A DNA stretch of 64,000 nt. Origin: Kofleriaceae bacterium (GTDB lineage Bacteria > Myxococcota_A > Polyangia > Haliangiales > Haliangiaceae). Of the stretch, positions 8,418-18,500 are shown piece by piece. Each line of letters begins with the position of its first letter. The stretch's first letter is position 1. The stretch is from contig JALHPV010000004.1 in assembly GCA_022842285.1 (NCBI GenBank), positions 1 to 64,000 of the forward strand, given 5' to 3'. The notes beneath the pieces were generated by a model that saw only the letters and a program-made list of their open reading frames with translations, made no database searches and was not told the DNA's origin. The translations under genes and the position numbers were made by a program.

Positions 8418-9476
8418 GTGAGCGGCATTGGCGTACTCGGGCTCGGGCTGGCGCTGCCACCCGAGGTTCGCGACAATCGGTGGTGGCCGGACGACCTGGT
8501 CGCGACATGGAAGCCTCCCTTCTCGACGCAGCCACCGAGCTTCGAGCTCAGCGCGGCCGGGCGCGACATCGTCGCCGTGATGCGCAGCAGCGCGGCCGAT
8601 CCGTTCCAAGGCGTGCAGCGACGTCACGTGCTCGCACCTGACGCGTCGCTCCTCGAGCTCGAGGCGACCGCCGCGCACGAGGCGCTGGCCGACGCCGGGC
8701 TAACCCGCGAAGACATCGACGTGCTGTTGCTCTATCGCGCGCCCGTCGAGCATCAACTCACGAACATCGCGTGCGAGCTCCACGCGCGCCTCGGCCTGCC
8801 TCGACGTTGCTTCTCCCTGCAAACGGAAGGCGCCCAGCACGCCTTTCTGCTCCAGCTCGATCTCGCGCGTGCGCTGATCGCCAGCGGTCAGGCGCGCCGG
8901 GCATTGCTGGTGCAGTCGAGCGGAATCTCGCGCGTGCTCGACCCGAAGTCCTCGCTCTCCACCGCGTTCGGGGATGGCGCGACGGCGACGGTCGTGGGAG
9001 CCGTCAGCGCGGGGCGCGGGGTCCTGGGGACATCCCATCAGACAGATGGCGAACACCCGAACGCGCTTGTCGCGACCACGCAGGGTGGGCGCTGGTACGA
9101 CGCGGGCGCCAGCTACCTACAGATTCGCGATCCGGTCGGGATGCGGGACTCGCTCTTGAAGACCGTCGACGTGACTTGCGAAGGAATCTTCGCCGCGTGC
9201 GCCACCGCAGGGGTTCGCCCCGCCGAGATCGACGTGTTCGTCATGCATCAAGGGATGGCCTGGCTACGCAAGCTGGTGCAAACACACGCCGGTCTGGCCA
9301 ACGCCCAGAGCCTTGATACGATCGCCGACACTGGCCATCTATTCGGAGCGTTCCTGCCCTCGACGCTCGTACTGGCTCAACGAGCGGCCATGTTGGACGA
9401 TGAACGTCTCGTGCTTCTTGCAGGCGGTGGTACCGGGATGACGTTTGGCGCCGCCGTCATTCGCTGGGGACGGTGA
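8418..9476 (+). CDS. Ketosynthase-III-like protein (FabH superfamily) lacking the catalytic Cys
   Basis: 352 residues with the thiolase fold of 3-oxoacyl-ACP synthase III: GIGVLGLGLALPP at the N-terminus, an Asp-rich strand DIDVLLLYRAP, a nucleophile-elbow region near 130-150, FGDGATATVVG, and GGGTGMTFGAAV at the end. By hand alignment to FabH, the position of the nucleophilic Cys is occupied by Gln140 (TEGAQHAF). The catalytic His is kept (His277 in FVMHQGM), and the Asn of FabH is replaced by His in DTGHLFGAF. Replacement of Cys by Gln is known from KSQ domains of polyketide synthases, which decarboxylate malonyl groups instead of condensing, so decarboxylation or a non-enzymatic binding role is possible. 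Its TGA overlaps the ATG of the next sensor-kinase gene (TGATG), implying translational coupling. Confidence 0.75.
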   Translation: MSGIGVLGLGLALPPEVRDNRWWPDDLVATWKPPFSTQPPSFELSAAGRDIVAVMRSSAADPFQGVQRRHVLAPDASLLELEATAAHEALADAGLTREDIDVLLLYRAPVEHQLTNIACELHARLGLPRRCFSLQTEGAQHAFLLQLDLARALIASGQARRALLVQSSGISRVLDPKSSLSTAFGDGATATVVGAVSAGRGVLGTSHQTDGEHPNALVATTQGGRWYDAGASYLQIRDPVGMRDSLLKTVDVTCEGIFAACATAGVRPAEIDVFVMHQGMAWLRKLVQTHAGLANAQSLDTIADTGHLFGAFLPSTLVLAQRAAMLDDERLVLLAGGGTGMTFGAAVIRWGR

Positions 9477-12472
9477 TGTCCGAGGTCTCCTGCAAAGTGT
9501 TCGATACCTTCTGGGAGGCGTTGGCCATGAAGGGCGTCGACCGCGCGACCTTGGTCGAACACACGAACGTCGAGTTCAAAACGATCCTCGACAAGAAGGC
9601 GCGCCTTTCCTGGTCAGACTTCTGCGCCGTGATGCACAACATCCGGCCGCACTTCACAGACGGGGAGTACATCGAACTCGGTCGCGCGTATCTCCATGCG
9701 CCCGGACTCCGCTTCGCGATGGTCATCGCGCGTCTCGCGATGGCGCCGATGGATTTCTACCGCTGGTTCTCGAAGCCCGACAACGGTGTCGGCAATCAGA
9801 TGTTCGCGTGCATCACGCCATCACATCGCGAGCTGGCGCCGTACGACATCGAGCTGGACCTGGTTCTGCCGGAGGGGTACGAGGTCCTCTGGGACTTCTA
9901 TCTGATCTCGCAGGGCAACATGGAAGAAATGTCCGTCCTGCTCGGCTACCAGCGGGCTGAGGTTGCGCTCACGCGCATCCCACACGGTGGCCGCATGCGG
10001 ATCAAGGTGCCACAGGGCGCCAAGCTTTACCGCCGAGCGCTGCGGTTCCTCGCGAAGCCGTTCGTCCGCCGGGATGCAGCGAAGGAGTTGCGCTCCGCCC
10101 ACGAAGAGCTGCTTGGCAGGTATCACGAGCTCGAGAGCGCGCAGATGAAGCTCGACCGCCAGGCGGTCCATCTCCAGACCGCACACCGCATCAACGAGCT
10201 CGCGCAGGGCGCGACGAGTCTCGAGGCCACGCTCGCGGCGATCCTGGCGGCCCTTGTCGATGGCAGTGGGTTCGCCTGGGCGCGGATCACGTTAGTCCGG
10301 GCTCCCACCCAGGAGTTCACGAGCGCAGCGCGACCTCAAGGAGTCGAGATCGTGCGGCCGTTGCTCGCGCGAGAAGGCGAGACCATCGGCGAGGTCGCGG
10401 TCATCGCACACGCGAACGTCAGCTTCGCGGAAGCCCTCCTCGACTTCGTCTGTCCGACAATCGCCATCACCCTCGAGAACGTCCTCTACCGCACCCAGCT
10501 CGAATCGCGGGTTGCGGAGCGCACGGCCGAGCTCTCGCTCGCTCACGACCAGCTCTCCGCGACGGTCGTGGACCTCAAGGAAGCGCAGGGCGTCCGCGAG
10601 CGGTTCTTCGGCAACATCTCGCACGAGATCCGGACGCCGCTCTCGCTGATCCTGCTCGCGACGGCCGATGTCGAAAAGCGCACCGGGCCCAATCTGGATG
10701 CGCGGTCGCGTGAGGGTCTCGCGTCCGTGAGCGATTCGGCACGCAAGCTCGTGCGCCTCGTCGACGAGCTGCTGCTCCTGGCGGCCGCGCAGGAAGACCA
10801 GCTTGGAACCAAGCCCGAGCCGACGGACCTCGCCACGCTCTGCACGCGCCTCGCCGACTCGTGGCGGCTCGCCGCGGAGTCGCACGGGCAGACGCTCAAC
10901 GCGAGCATCCCCGGGCTCCTCGTGGCGAACGTCGATCCAGTGCAGATGGAGCGCGTGATCACGAACCTCGTATCGAACGCGATCAAGTACAACTCGCCCG
11001 GGGGGGCAGTGCTCCTCGAGGTCTCGGACCTGGAGTCCGGCATCCGGATCTCGGTGTTCGACACCGGGCCTGGCATCGACGAGGAGCTCTCGAACCGGTT
11101 GTTCGGGCGCTTCGAGCGCTCGGCCGGCGAGGCGAGCAAGAAACAGGGGACCGGGCTCGGACTCAACCTGTCCAAGCAGATCATCGAAGCCCATGGCGGC
11201 ACGATCCAGGCGCTCCCCCGGTCGGGTGGTGGCGCCGAGCTCCGGGTCGACCTGCCGCCTTCGGTTCGCTTGAGCGACACCGCGGCTCCGAGCATCAAGC
11301 GCTCCACGATGGTCGCCCGGGTCACGGACCTGATCCCGACCGTCCCCGTGGCCTCGCGTAAGGTCGAGGCCCAGGGCGTCTCGGAGGGCACGATCCTCCT
11401 CGCCGAGGACGATGTCCGTCTCGCCAGTGCGATCGCGGACCTGCTCTCCGAGAGCTATACGGTCATCGTCGCGCATGACGGAGCCACCGCGCTCGAGCTA
11501 GCGAAGACGCACAAGCCGCAGCTCCTCGTCACCGACGTCGAGATGCCGGGCCTCTCTGGCATCGAGCTGGCACGCGCCTTTCGCGGGATCCAGCAGGACA
11601 CCGCGGCTCCTGTGGTCATCCTCTCCGCGGTGATGGACCTCCGGACCCGCGTCGAAGGCCTCGATGCGGGCGCCGTCGACTACGTGACCAAGCCGTTCGA
11701 TCCATTGGAGCTCAAAGCACGTGTACGGGCCCAGTTCCGCTTGCGCGATCTCGGGACCCGCCTTCACCGTGCCGAGCAGGTCGCCACGCTGGGCTTCCTG
11801 ACGACCGGACTCGCCCACGAGCTGCGCAACCCGGCCAACGGGATCGTCAACGCCATCGAACCGATCCTCATGCTCCTTCCGGACGAGTTGAAGGAACCTG
11901 ACCACCCCATCGCCCAGCTCGTGAGTGCCGTCTCCGAATCGGCGGAGCAAATCCGATTCCTGGCGCGGCAACTGCTGGGCTTCAAGCGTGCCGATGCGAC
12001 CGTGGATATGGCCCCCGCGCCGCTCCGGTCGATCATCGACCGTGCGCTCAGCCTGGCGTCGACGGCGTTTGCGGAGGTCGAAGCCCGCGTCGAGGTCGGT
12101 CAGGACGCCCTGGTGCGTTGTTCAGCACCCTTGCTCACCCAGGTGTTTACCAACCTGCTGGAAAATGCTGCCCACGCTGCAGGGCCGGGGGGCTGGGTAG
12201 CGGTCCGGCTCCAGGAGGCAGGTGGGCGCATGACCGTCGAGGTAACCGATAGTGGGCCGGGCGTCCCCGCTGACCTGCGCACGCGCGTCTTCGAGCCCTT
12301 CTTCACGACGAAACCAGCAGGTGTTGGCAACGGGCTCGGACTACCGCTGTCTCGGGACATCGTCATGCGACATGGAGGTGTCCTAGAGATTCGCGGTGAC
12401 GGACAGAATGCCGCATTCGTCGTCGAGCTGCCCGGTGTGATTACTTCTGTGGCTTGCGCGAACGCGGTATGA
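9476..12472 (+). CDS. Large double histidine kinase: sensor-HisKA-HATPase-REC-HisKA-HATPase
   Basis: 998 residues, no membrane helix. Residues 1-~200 form an N-terminal domain I do not recognise with confidence (GVDRATLVEHT, FCAVMHNIRPHFTDGEY, FYRWFSKP), followed by a coiled coil and a GAF-like region (~235-340). A first kinase has His383 in ISHEIRTPL and ATP motifs NLVSNAIKYN, DTGPGID and GTGLGLNLS. A receiver follows (Asp687 in TDVEMPGLSG, Lys in KPFDP). A second kinase core has His781 in LAHELRNPA and motifs LLENAAHAA, DSGPGVP and GNGLGLPLS. This is a complete phosphorelay-type chain in one protein. ATG 9476 overlaps the ketosynthase-like stop by one base; a GTG three bases earlier is also possible. 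It probably forms an operon with the receiver-kinase gene 37 bases downstream. Confidence 0.88.
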   Translation: MSEVSCKVFDTFWEALAMKGVDRATLVEHTNVEFKTILDKKARLSWSDFCAVMHNIRPHFTDGEYIELGRAYLHAPGLRFAMVIARLAMAPMDFYRWFSKPDNGVGNQMFACITPSHRELAPYDIELDLVLPEGYEVLWDFYLISQGNMEEMSVLLGYQRAEVALTRIPHGGRMRIKVPQGAKLYRRALRFLAKPFVRRDAAKELRSAHEELLGRYHELESAQMKLDRQAVHLQTAHRINELAQGATSLEATLAAILAALVDGSGFAWARITLVRAPTQEFTSAARPQGVEIVRPLLAREGETIGEVAVIAHANVSFAEALLDFVCPTIAITLENVLYRTQLESRVAERTAELSLAHDQLSATVVDLKEAQGVRERFFGNISHEIRTPLSLILLATADVEKRTGPNLDARSREGLASVSDSARKLVRLVDELLLLAAAQEDQLGTKPEPTDLATLCTRLADSWRLAAESHGQTLNASIPGLLVANVDPVQMERVITNLVSNAIKYNSPGGAVLLEVSDLESGIRISVFDTGPGIDEELSNRLFGRFERSAGEASKKQGTGLGLNLSKQIIEAHGGTIQALPRSGGGAELRVDLPPSVRLSDTAAPSIKRSTMVARVTDLIPTVPVASRKVEAQGVSEGTILLAEDDVRLASAIADLLSESYTVIVAHDGATALELAKTHKPQLLVTDVEMPGLSGIELARAFRGIQQDTAAPVVILSAVMDLRTRVEGLDAGAVDYVTKPFDPLELKARVRAQFRLRDLGTRLHRAEQVATLGFLTTGLAHELRNPANGIVNAIEPILMLLPDELKEPDHPIAQLVSAVSESAEQIRFLARQLLGFKRADATVDMAPAPLRSIIDRALSLASTAFAEVEARVEVGQDALVRCSAPLLTQVFTNLLENAAHAAGPGGWVAVRLQEAGGRMTVEVTDSGPGVPADLRTRVFEPFFTTKPAGVGNGLGLPLSRDIVMRHGGVLEIRGDGQNAAFVVELPGVITSVACANAV

Positions 12473-12509
12473 TGCGTCGGCGTGTGCTCGAGAACTGCTT
12501 GAAGGAGAC

Positions 12510-13715
12510 ATGAGCGAAACCTCATCCAAGCCAACGCGCAGCGGTCCACTCGTCATCTACGTGGATGACGAACGTCCGAACCGGATCGTGTTCGAGCAGA
12601 GCTTCACGGAGTTCAACGTGAAGGCGGTTTCCGACGGCACGGCAGCGCTCGAGCTCCTCGAGGCGAACGACGCAGCCGTGCTCGTCACCGACATGCGCAT
12701 GCCGGGCATGTCAGGCGAGGAGCTCCTTCGCATCGCGAAGGAGAAGTACCCGCGGACGATCCGGATCGTGATCACCGCGTACTCCGACGTGTCGCCGATC
12801 CTGCGGGCTGTCAACGAGGGTCTCGTCGCGCGCTACATCGTGAAGCCCTGGACCCGCAACGAGGTCGCCCAGGTGCTCCGCTGGGCGTGCGAGGCGTGGA
12901 CGTTCGGCCGCGACTCCGCCGCCCTTCACCAGCGCCTGCTCGAGACCGAACGCCTCGCCACGCTGGGCAGCATGGCCGGCATGCTCGTCCATGATCTCAA
13001 GCAGCCCCTCATGTCGCTGCTCATCAACATCGACTACCTCCGCGAGCTCGCCGATGCGGCCCCCATGCTTCGCGAGGCCATCGCGCAGCACCAGAGCTTG
13101 CCGAGCGACAAGAAGCACCGCCTCGACGAGGTCGTCGGCGAGCTGGATTCGCTCACGACGGATCTCAAGACGTCGGCCGTCCACCTGTCCGACCTGGTCA
13201 ACAGCCTCCGCGACATGGGACGCCCGCGCGACGGGACCGCCCCGGCCCTGTCGGCGACGAATCCGCTTCCCATCGTCCGCCACGCCATGGCGGTCTGCCA
13301 GGAGCTCGCCGTCGCGGTGCGGGCCTCCATCGGCTACGACGGTCCGGGCGCCCTGCCCTCCGTGCGGATGTCGGCGACCGAGCTGATGCAGGTCCTCGTG
13401 AACGTGGTGGCGAACGGCGCCCAGGCGGTGGCGGCCCGCGGCTCGCCACACGGCAAGGTCTCGATCTCCGCGCGCCCCGATGGCGAGATGCTCGAGCTGA
13501 AAGTCCGCGACGACGGCGTGGGGATGCCTCGCGAGGTCCTCGACCGGGCCGGGACTCCCTTCTTCACCACCCGCACCGAGGGTACGGGCCTGGGCATCGC
13601 CCAGTGCCAGCGCCTCGTGGGCGGGGCCGGCGGCCGGTTCTCCATCGAGTCCGAGGTGGGTAAAGGCACCACCGTCACGATCACGATCCCGGTCGCAGAC
13701 TCGACCGCGGCATGA
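12510..13715 (+). CDS. Receiver-histidine kinase (REC-HisKA-HATPase)
   Basis: 401 residues. An N-terminal receiver (~12-130) has VDDE, acceptor Asp61 in VTDMRMPGMSG, and the Lys in VKPWT, a form common in RpfG/HupR-like regulators. It is followed by a kinase core with His161 in LVHDLKQPL, a long spacer, then NVVANGAQA, DDGVGMP and GTGLGIAQC. With the receiver ahead of the kinase core, phosphorylation of Asp61 by the upstream kinase would control kinase output, so this is a plausible next step for the preceding 998-residue protein. AAGGAG lies 6-7 bases ahead of the ATG, a strong ribosome-binding site that fixes the start. The small secreted protein gene starts 12 bases after its stop. Confidence 0.9.
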   Translation: MSETSSKPTRSGPLVIYVDDERPNRIVFEQSFTEFNVKAVSDGTAALELLEANDAAVLVTDMRMPGMSGEELLRIAKEKYPRTIRIVITAYSDVSPILRAVNEGLVARYIVKPWTRNEVAQVLRWACEAWTFGRDSAALHQRLLETERLATLGSMAGMLVHDLKQPLMSLLINIDYLRELADAAPMLREAIAQHQSLPSDKKHRLDEVVGELDSLTTDLKTSAVHLSDLVNSLRDMGRPRDGTAPALSATNPLPIVRHAMAVCQELAVAVRASIGYDGPGALPSVRMSATELMQVLVNVVANGAQAVAARGSPHGKVSISARPDGEMLELKVRDDGVGMPREVLDRAGTPFFTTRTEGTGLGIAQCQRLVGGAGGRFSIESEVGKGTTVTITIPVADSTAA

Positions 13716-13727
13716 CATCATCCTGAG

Positions 13728-14123
13728 ATGACGATCGCGGACCGCGCCCCCGCCGTTCTCACCTTCATCGCCGCCGCCAGCGTCACGGCCGCACTGGCGA
13801 GCGCCATGCTCCGCACGCCGTGCGCCGAGCGAACGCAGGTCGCGGAGCCCGAACAAGCCGTGCGCGTCGAGCTGCGTTCGCGCGGGTGCGTGTCGCACGC
13901 GCCGGTCGTCGATCAGTCATGCCCGAGCCCCGTGCGCGCGACGATGCACGTCGGCGCCGACGCCCGCTTGCACTGCGTGCGCGTCGAGGAGCACGGTGTG
14001 CCGTACCTGTTCGCGACCGCGCGCTACACGACGACCGAAGGCTGGGAGCGCACGGCGATCGTGTCGCTCGACGGGACGAGCCTCGTCTCGCCGCTCGAAG
14101 ATCGCCCGATCGTCGTTCGCTGA
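13728..14123 (+). CDS. Small exported or membrane-anchored hypothetical protein
   Basis: 131 residues. The N-terminus (APAVLTFIAAASVTAALASA) is a hydrophobic signal sequence or anchor helix. The rest has four to five cysteines (TPC, RGC, SCPSP, LHC) and short strands, consistent with an extracytoplasmic disulfide-bonded domain. No family recognised. It follows the receiver-kinase gene by 12 bases on the same strand and may be the last gene of that operon, although a role in the signalling system is only a guess. A long antisense frame overlaps it, but the signal sequence and operon position favour this strand. Confidence 0.5.
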   Translation: MTIADRAPAVLTFIAAASVTAALASAMLRTPCAERTQVAEPEQAVRVELRSRGCVSHAPVVDQSCPSPVRATMHVGADARLHCVRVEEHGVPYLFATARYTTTEGWERTAIVSLDGTSLVSPLEDRPIVVR

Positions 14124-14183
14124 CCGCAGCCCGAGTATCTCGGCGGCCACAGTGGCGCGGGTGTGGCCGCGCTCGCCCAGGCA

Positions 14184-14558
14184 TCACTCGCAGCGGTAGA
14201 AGCGCGCCTCGAAGCGCAGCTCCCGCCCCGCCTTCACGCACGCATACACCGGCGACGGGCAGCAGCCGCCGCGATAGACGCACTCGAGGTTCTTCTTCGC
14301 GCAGAGGGCGTTCACGTTGGGCTCGTCCGCCGGGCAGCCCTTGGGGTTCGGCGGCAGCGGACAGTCCGGCGCGACCACGGGCGCGGGCGCGGGCGCATCG
14401 ATCGGCACGCTCGGCGGCGGCTCGGGGGCCGCCACGCTGGGAGGCGGCGCCTCCTCGATGGGACGTGGTGCGAGGGGGGTGGGCGCGGGCGCCAGGGGCA
14501 CCGGTTCCGACCGTGGACCACACGCGACGAGCGCCAGGACGAAGAGGAGCCGGTGCAC
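14184..14558 (-). CDS. Predicted lipoprotein with Pro/Ala linker and Cys-rich domain
   Basis: 124 residues starting with GTG. The signal peptide MHRLLFVLALVAC ends in a lipobox (LVAC). Residues ~15-63 are a low-complexity Pro/Ala/Glu linker, followed by a compact domain with eight cysteines (DCPLPP, KGC, ALC, LEC, GGCCP, YAC, YRC) likely held by disulfides. The linker plus small Cys-rich domain suggests a surface-exposed lipoprotein. It lies 11 bases downstream of the alpha/beta hydrolase gene on the same strand, so the two are probably co-transcribed. No function can be assigned. Confidence 0.65.
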   Translation of the reverse strand: MHRLLFVLALVACGPRSEPVPLAPAPTPLAPRPIEEAPPPSVAAPEPPPSVPIDAPAPAPVVAPDCPLPPNPKGCPADEPNVNALCAKKNLECVYRGGCCPSPVYACVKAGRELRFEARFYRCE

Positions 14559-14569
14559 CGAGGGCGACG

Positions 14570-15343
14570 TTACCGCGGCGTGAGGACGCCGCGCACCTGC
14601 TCGACGACCAGGCGGGGCTGGGTCGTCTTGATGTCGTGCTGGGACTGATCCGCGACGACCAAGCGAGCCCGGGTATCAGCGGCCAGATCCTCGTGGCTCG
14701 CCCGCCACGCTGCGGACAGGTTCTCGTCGGGCCACCAGCCTCGCCCCGCGGTGATGATGGTCGCGGAGAGCGTCGGCGCCCAGCGCTTGCCCGCGAGTTG
14801 CTTCACGAGTCCGGGGAACAGGTCGACCATGCGAGCAGCGCCCTTGGAGGTCGCGCCCGATGGCACCGTCGCCATGACCTTGTCGACCCCCACCTCGGTC
14901 GCGAAGTCGGCGGTCATCGGATCGAGCAGGACGAGTCCGACCACCTGGGTGGGATTCCGCAGCGCATACGCGGTCGCGAGCAGGCCACCGTACGACTCGC
15001 CGACGAGGACGATCTGCTTGGTGCCCATACTGTCGAGCTTGTCGCGCAGCGCGTCGAGCTCCTCGTCGATGGTGAAGGCCCGGGTCGGCAAGGGCGTGTT
15101 CCCGAACCCCGCCCGGTCGTAGGCGATGACCTTGTTGCCTGTCGCCATGGCGAGCGCCCGCGGAAGGGTGTCCCAGCTCGCCGAGTCGGCGCCGCCACCG
15201 GCCTCGAGTACGATGGCTGGCTCGTTCCCGTCGATGACGGTCGAGAACAAGGTGATCTGATCGGTCGGGGCTTCTGGCTCCGACGGTCCACCCGCGGGCG
15301 GTGTACATGCCACCACCGCGGCGATGAGGGCGAATAGCCTCAC
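14570..15343 (-). CDS. Alpha/beta-hydrolase-fold lipoprotein
   Basis: About 257 residues from GTG 15343, chosen because it begins the signal peptide VRLFALIAAVVAC with its lipobox; the longer frame starting TTG at 15364 only adds seven hydrophilic residues. The hydrolase core shows the oxyanion region LEAGGGADSASW, AYDRAGFG, the nucleophile elbow GESYGG (Ser nucleophile), an acid in VLLDPMT or later, and a C-terminal His in DQSQHDIKTTQP, which suits the catalytic His. Overall it is close to esterases and haloperoxidase-like hydrolases of ~260 residues. It would act on a small ester or amide in the periplasm, attached to the membrane by its lipid. Substrate unknown. Confidence 0.8.
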   Translation of the reverse strand: MRLFALIAAVVACTPPAGGPSEPEAPTDQITLFSTVIDGNEPAIVLEAGGGADSASWDTLPRALAMATGNKVIAYDRAGFGNTPLPTRAFTIDEELDALRDKLDSMGTKQIVLVGESYGGLLATAYALRNPTQVVGLVLLDPMTADFATEVGVDKVMATVPSGATSKGAARMVDLFPGLVKQLAGKRWAPTLSATIITAGRGWWPDENLSAAWRASHEDLAADTRARLVVADQSQHDIKTTQPRLVVEQVRGVLTPR

Positions 15344-15512
15344 CTGTTCACCATGACCCCCCAACCGCGTCGGCGCAACTGGTGGGGGCTACGGGAGGGG
15401 TAACCTGAGGGGTGCGCCGGCTCACAGGTCGGTCACAGCGCGGTTTGGCGGCCACCTCCGCCGGGTCGCGGAGCTCCTGCTCATGGCGGCCACTCCGCTG
15501 GAACAAGCGCTG

Positions 15513-18500
15513 TCAGTGACGCTTCTGACGCGCTTCGGCGGACAGGAGCGCGGCGCGGATGACCCCGAGGAACTGCCCCTCGTTCCACGATCCCTTGGTG
15601 AGCACGGCATGCACCATTCGCTCGAGCTGCCGGCGCTCCGCGATATCGAGCAGCTTCGAGGTGAGGATGATGACCGGGAGCTCCGGGTCGATCTGGCCGG
15701 CGCGCAACTCGCGCAGCACGTCGAAGCCCGAGACCTCCGGCATCATGAGGTCGAGGATCATCGCGCCGAAGCGATTGCGCTCGATCGCGCCGAGCGCATC
15801 CCGGCCCCCGTAAGCGCGGGTGACGACGGCTCCCGCTTGCTCGAGCCGCTTCGAGACGTGCTCGACCGACCGCGGATCGTCATCGACGACGAGGATGTGA
15901 TGCGCCTCGCCGGGCCGCTTCAAGAGTCCGATGCTCTGCACGGCCCGGATGAGCTCCGGCCCCGAGACGGGCTTCTGCAACACCTCGGACGCTCCCAGGG
16001 CGAGTCCGCGTTGCAGGTCCGCGAGGATCGACACGATCACCACCGGCACATCGGCGACGGCGGAGGTCGCACGGAGGCGCTCGAGGAACTCCCAGCCGGT
16101 GGGACCTGACTCGAACAGGATGTCGAGCAGGATCACGTCGGGACGGTGGACCAGCACGCGATTCCACGCGTCGTCGGTCGTCTCGGCAATGTCCACGACG
16201 AACCCGGCGCTCTCGAGCCATCGGCGCGCCAGCGCGAGGGCCGCGCGATCATCATCGATGACCAGGACCGTTGTCGGCCGCGGGTGCAGCGACACCGGCC
16301 GCTCGGTCGGGGCAGCGAGGCGATCCGTCGACCGCGACCGGGGAATGCGGACCCAGAACCGGCTGCCCTTGCCGAGCTCGCTCTCCACACCGACGACCCC
16401 GCCGTGGAGCTCGGCGAGGTTCTTCACCATCACGAGCCCGAGGCCCGTACCTTCGAACCGGCGCGCGATGCCGGAGTCGATCTGCTCGAAGGGTCGAAAC
16501 AGCAAACCGAGGTGTTCGGGCGCGATCCCGATGCCGGTATCGATCACCGCGATCTCGATCTCGTGGTCCCGAGGCGCCACCGAGATGCGCACCGAGCCGC
16601 CGGGCGGCGTGAACTTCACCGCGTTCGCGAGCAGGTTGTAGACGATCTGCCGGAGCTTGCGGCCATCAGCAACGATGGGACCGAGGCCCGGCGTCACCAA
16701 GGAGGTGATGGAGACGTTCCCCTTGGCGGCACGCTCCTTCAGGATCGTGAGCGCGTTCGTGACCACCGGCTGCAGATCGACCAGCTCGACGTCGAGCTCC
16801 ATCTTCCCGGCCTCGATCTTCGACAGGTCGAGGATGTCGTTGATGAGCGCGAGCAGATGCCGCCCGCTATCGTACACGTCGGTGATGTACTCCTGCTGAT
16901 CGGGCTTGAGCTCGCCGACGAGCCCGTCCTTCAGCACCTCGGAGAAGCCGATGATCGCGTTCAGCGGCGTGCGCAGCTCGTGCGACATGCTCGCGAGAAA
17001 CTCCGACTTCATGCGACTCGCGGCGGCGAGCTCGAGGTTCTGCGCCTCGATCTTGCGCGAGCGCTCGTCGAGCTGGCGCGACAGGTCCTTGAGCTCCTGG
17101 AACTGTCGGATCGCGTGGAGCCCGATGGCCAGCTGCCCGCCGACCTGGTTCAGCCAGGTGCGCTCGCGAGCGAGGAGTGGCGCCGCAGACGCGCCCGCGA
17201 TCACGCCGACGAGCTGCTCGCGATGCACGAGCGGAACGGCGAACAGCGTCGCCACCGCCACCGTGCCTATCCCGGTGTCGAGTGAATACGGCGCGTCCGC
17301 CGCCCCATCGAGGAAGATCGACTCGAGGCGCTGGGCGGCTTCCCCCACGAGCCCCTCGCCCATGCGCACGAACCGTTTCTCGGCATTGCGCACGACGGAC
17401 AGGCTCGCCGCACACACGAGGCCGTTGCCCAGCGGATCATGCACGTACAGCGCGAGCGGCCGGTAGCCACCTTCGTCGGCGAGCACCCGCAACACCTCGG
17501 CGGCTGGATCCGTCCCGTCATGCTGCTCGTTCAGCGCGAGCATCACCCGGGCGCCGATGCGGTCGATGCGCGCCCCGATCTCGATCTCGCGGTTCTTCTC
17601 GGCGAGCGCCACCTGGGCGCGCTTCGCCTCGCGGATGTCGCGCGTGATCTCGAAGATGCCGACGAGCTCGCCGGCCCGACTGCGCAGCGCGGACACGCGG
17701 ACCGACACGTCGATGGCACGGCCGTCGCGATGGTTGCGGCAGGTCTCGTACGGGTCGACGACGCCGGTGGTCCGGAGCCGCGCGAGGGCCTGGGCATCCT
17801 CGTTGCGCTTGTCGGGCGGCAAGAGCCGCGCGAACGACTGCCCCACCATCTCGTCGGCGGAGAACCCGAACAGGACCGCCGCCCCATGATTCCAGCTCGT
17901 GATGAGGCCTTCGAGATTGCGGCTGACGATGGCGTCCTCGGAGTTGTCGACCATGGCCGTGAGCCGGTCCCGGGCCTCGGCGGCCGCCTTGCGCTCCGTG
18001 ATGTCCTCGGAGATGCCGAGTAGGTACGTCGGCTCTCCCGACGCGTCGCTGATCACGACCTTCTTGGTGTGCAGCACGCGCGGTCCGCGCTGGGTCTGGA
18101 TCGGCTCCTCGGGGATGTCGACGACGACCTTGCCGCGGAGGGTTTCCCGATCCTTCGCCTGGAAGAACTCGGCTTCGGCGCGCGGGAAGAAGGCGAAGTC
18201 GTCCTTGCCGAGCATGTCCGCGCGGGACACGCCGAGGAGCTCTTCGCCGGCACGATTGAACCGCACGAACGCGAGGTCGGCCGCGTCCTTCACGAACACC
18301 ATGTGCGGGATGTTCTCGAGCACGGCCTCGAGGAACTCGTTCGTGCGCCGCATCGTCTCGCGCTGCCGTTCGAGCTCGGCCTGCTGCTCGGCGGAGCGCT
18401 TCTTCGCCAGCACCTGCTCGGTGACGTCGGCGGCCGTGTGCACGATGCACGTGACGACGCCCGCGGCATCGAGCACCGGGTGATTCGCAGGCGCCCACCA

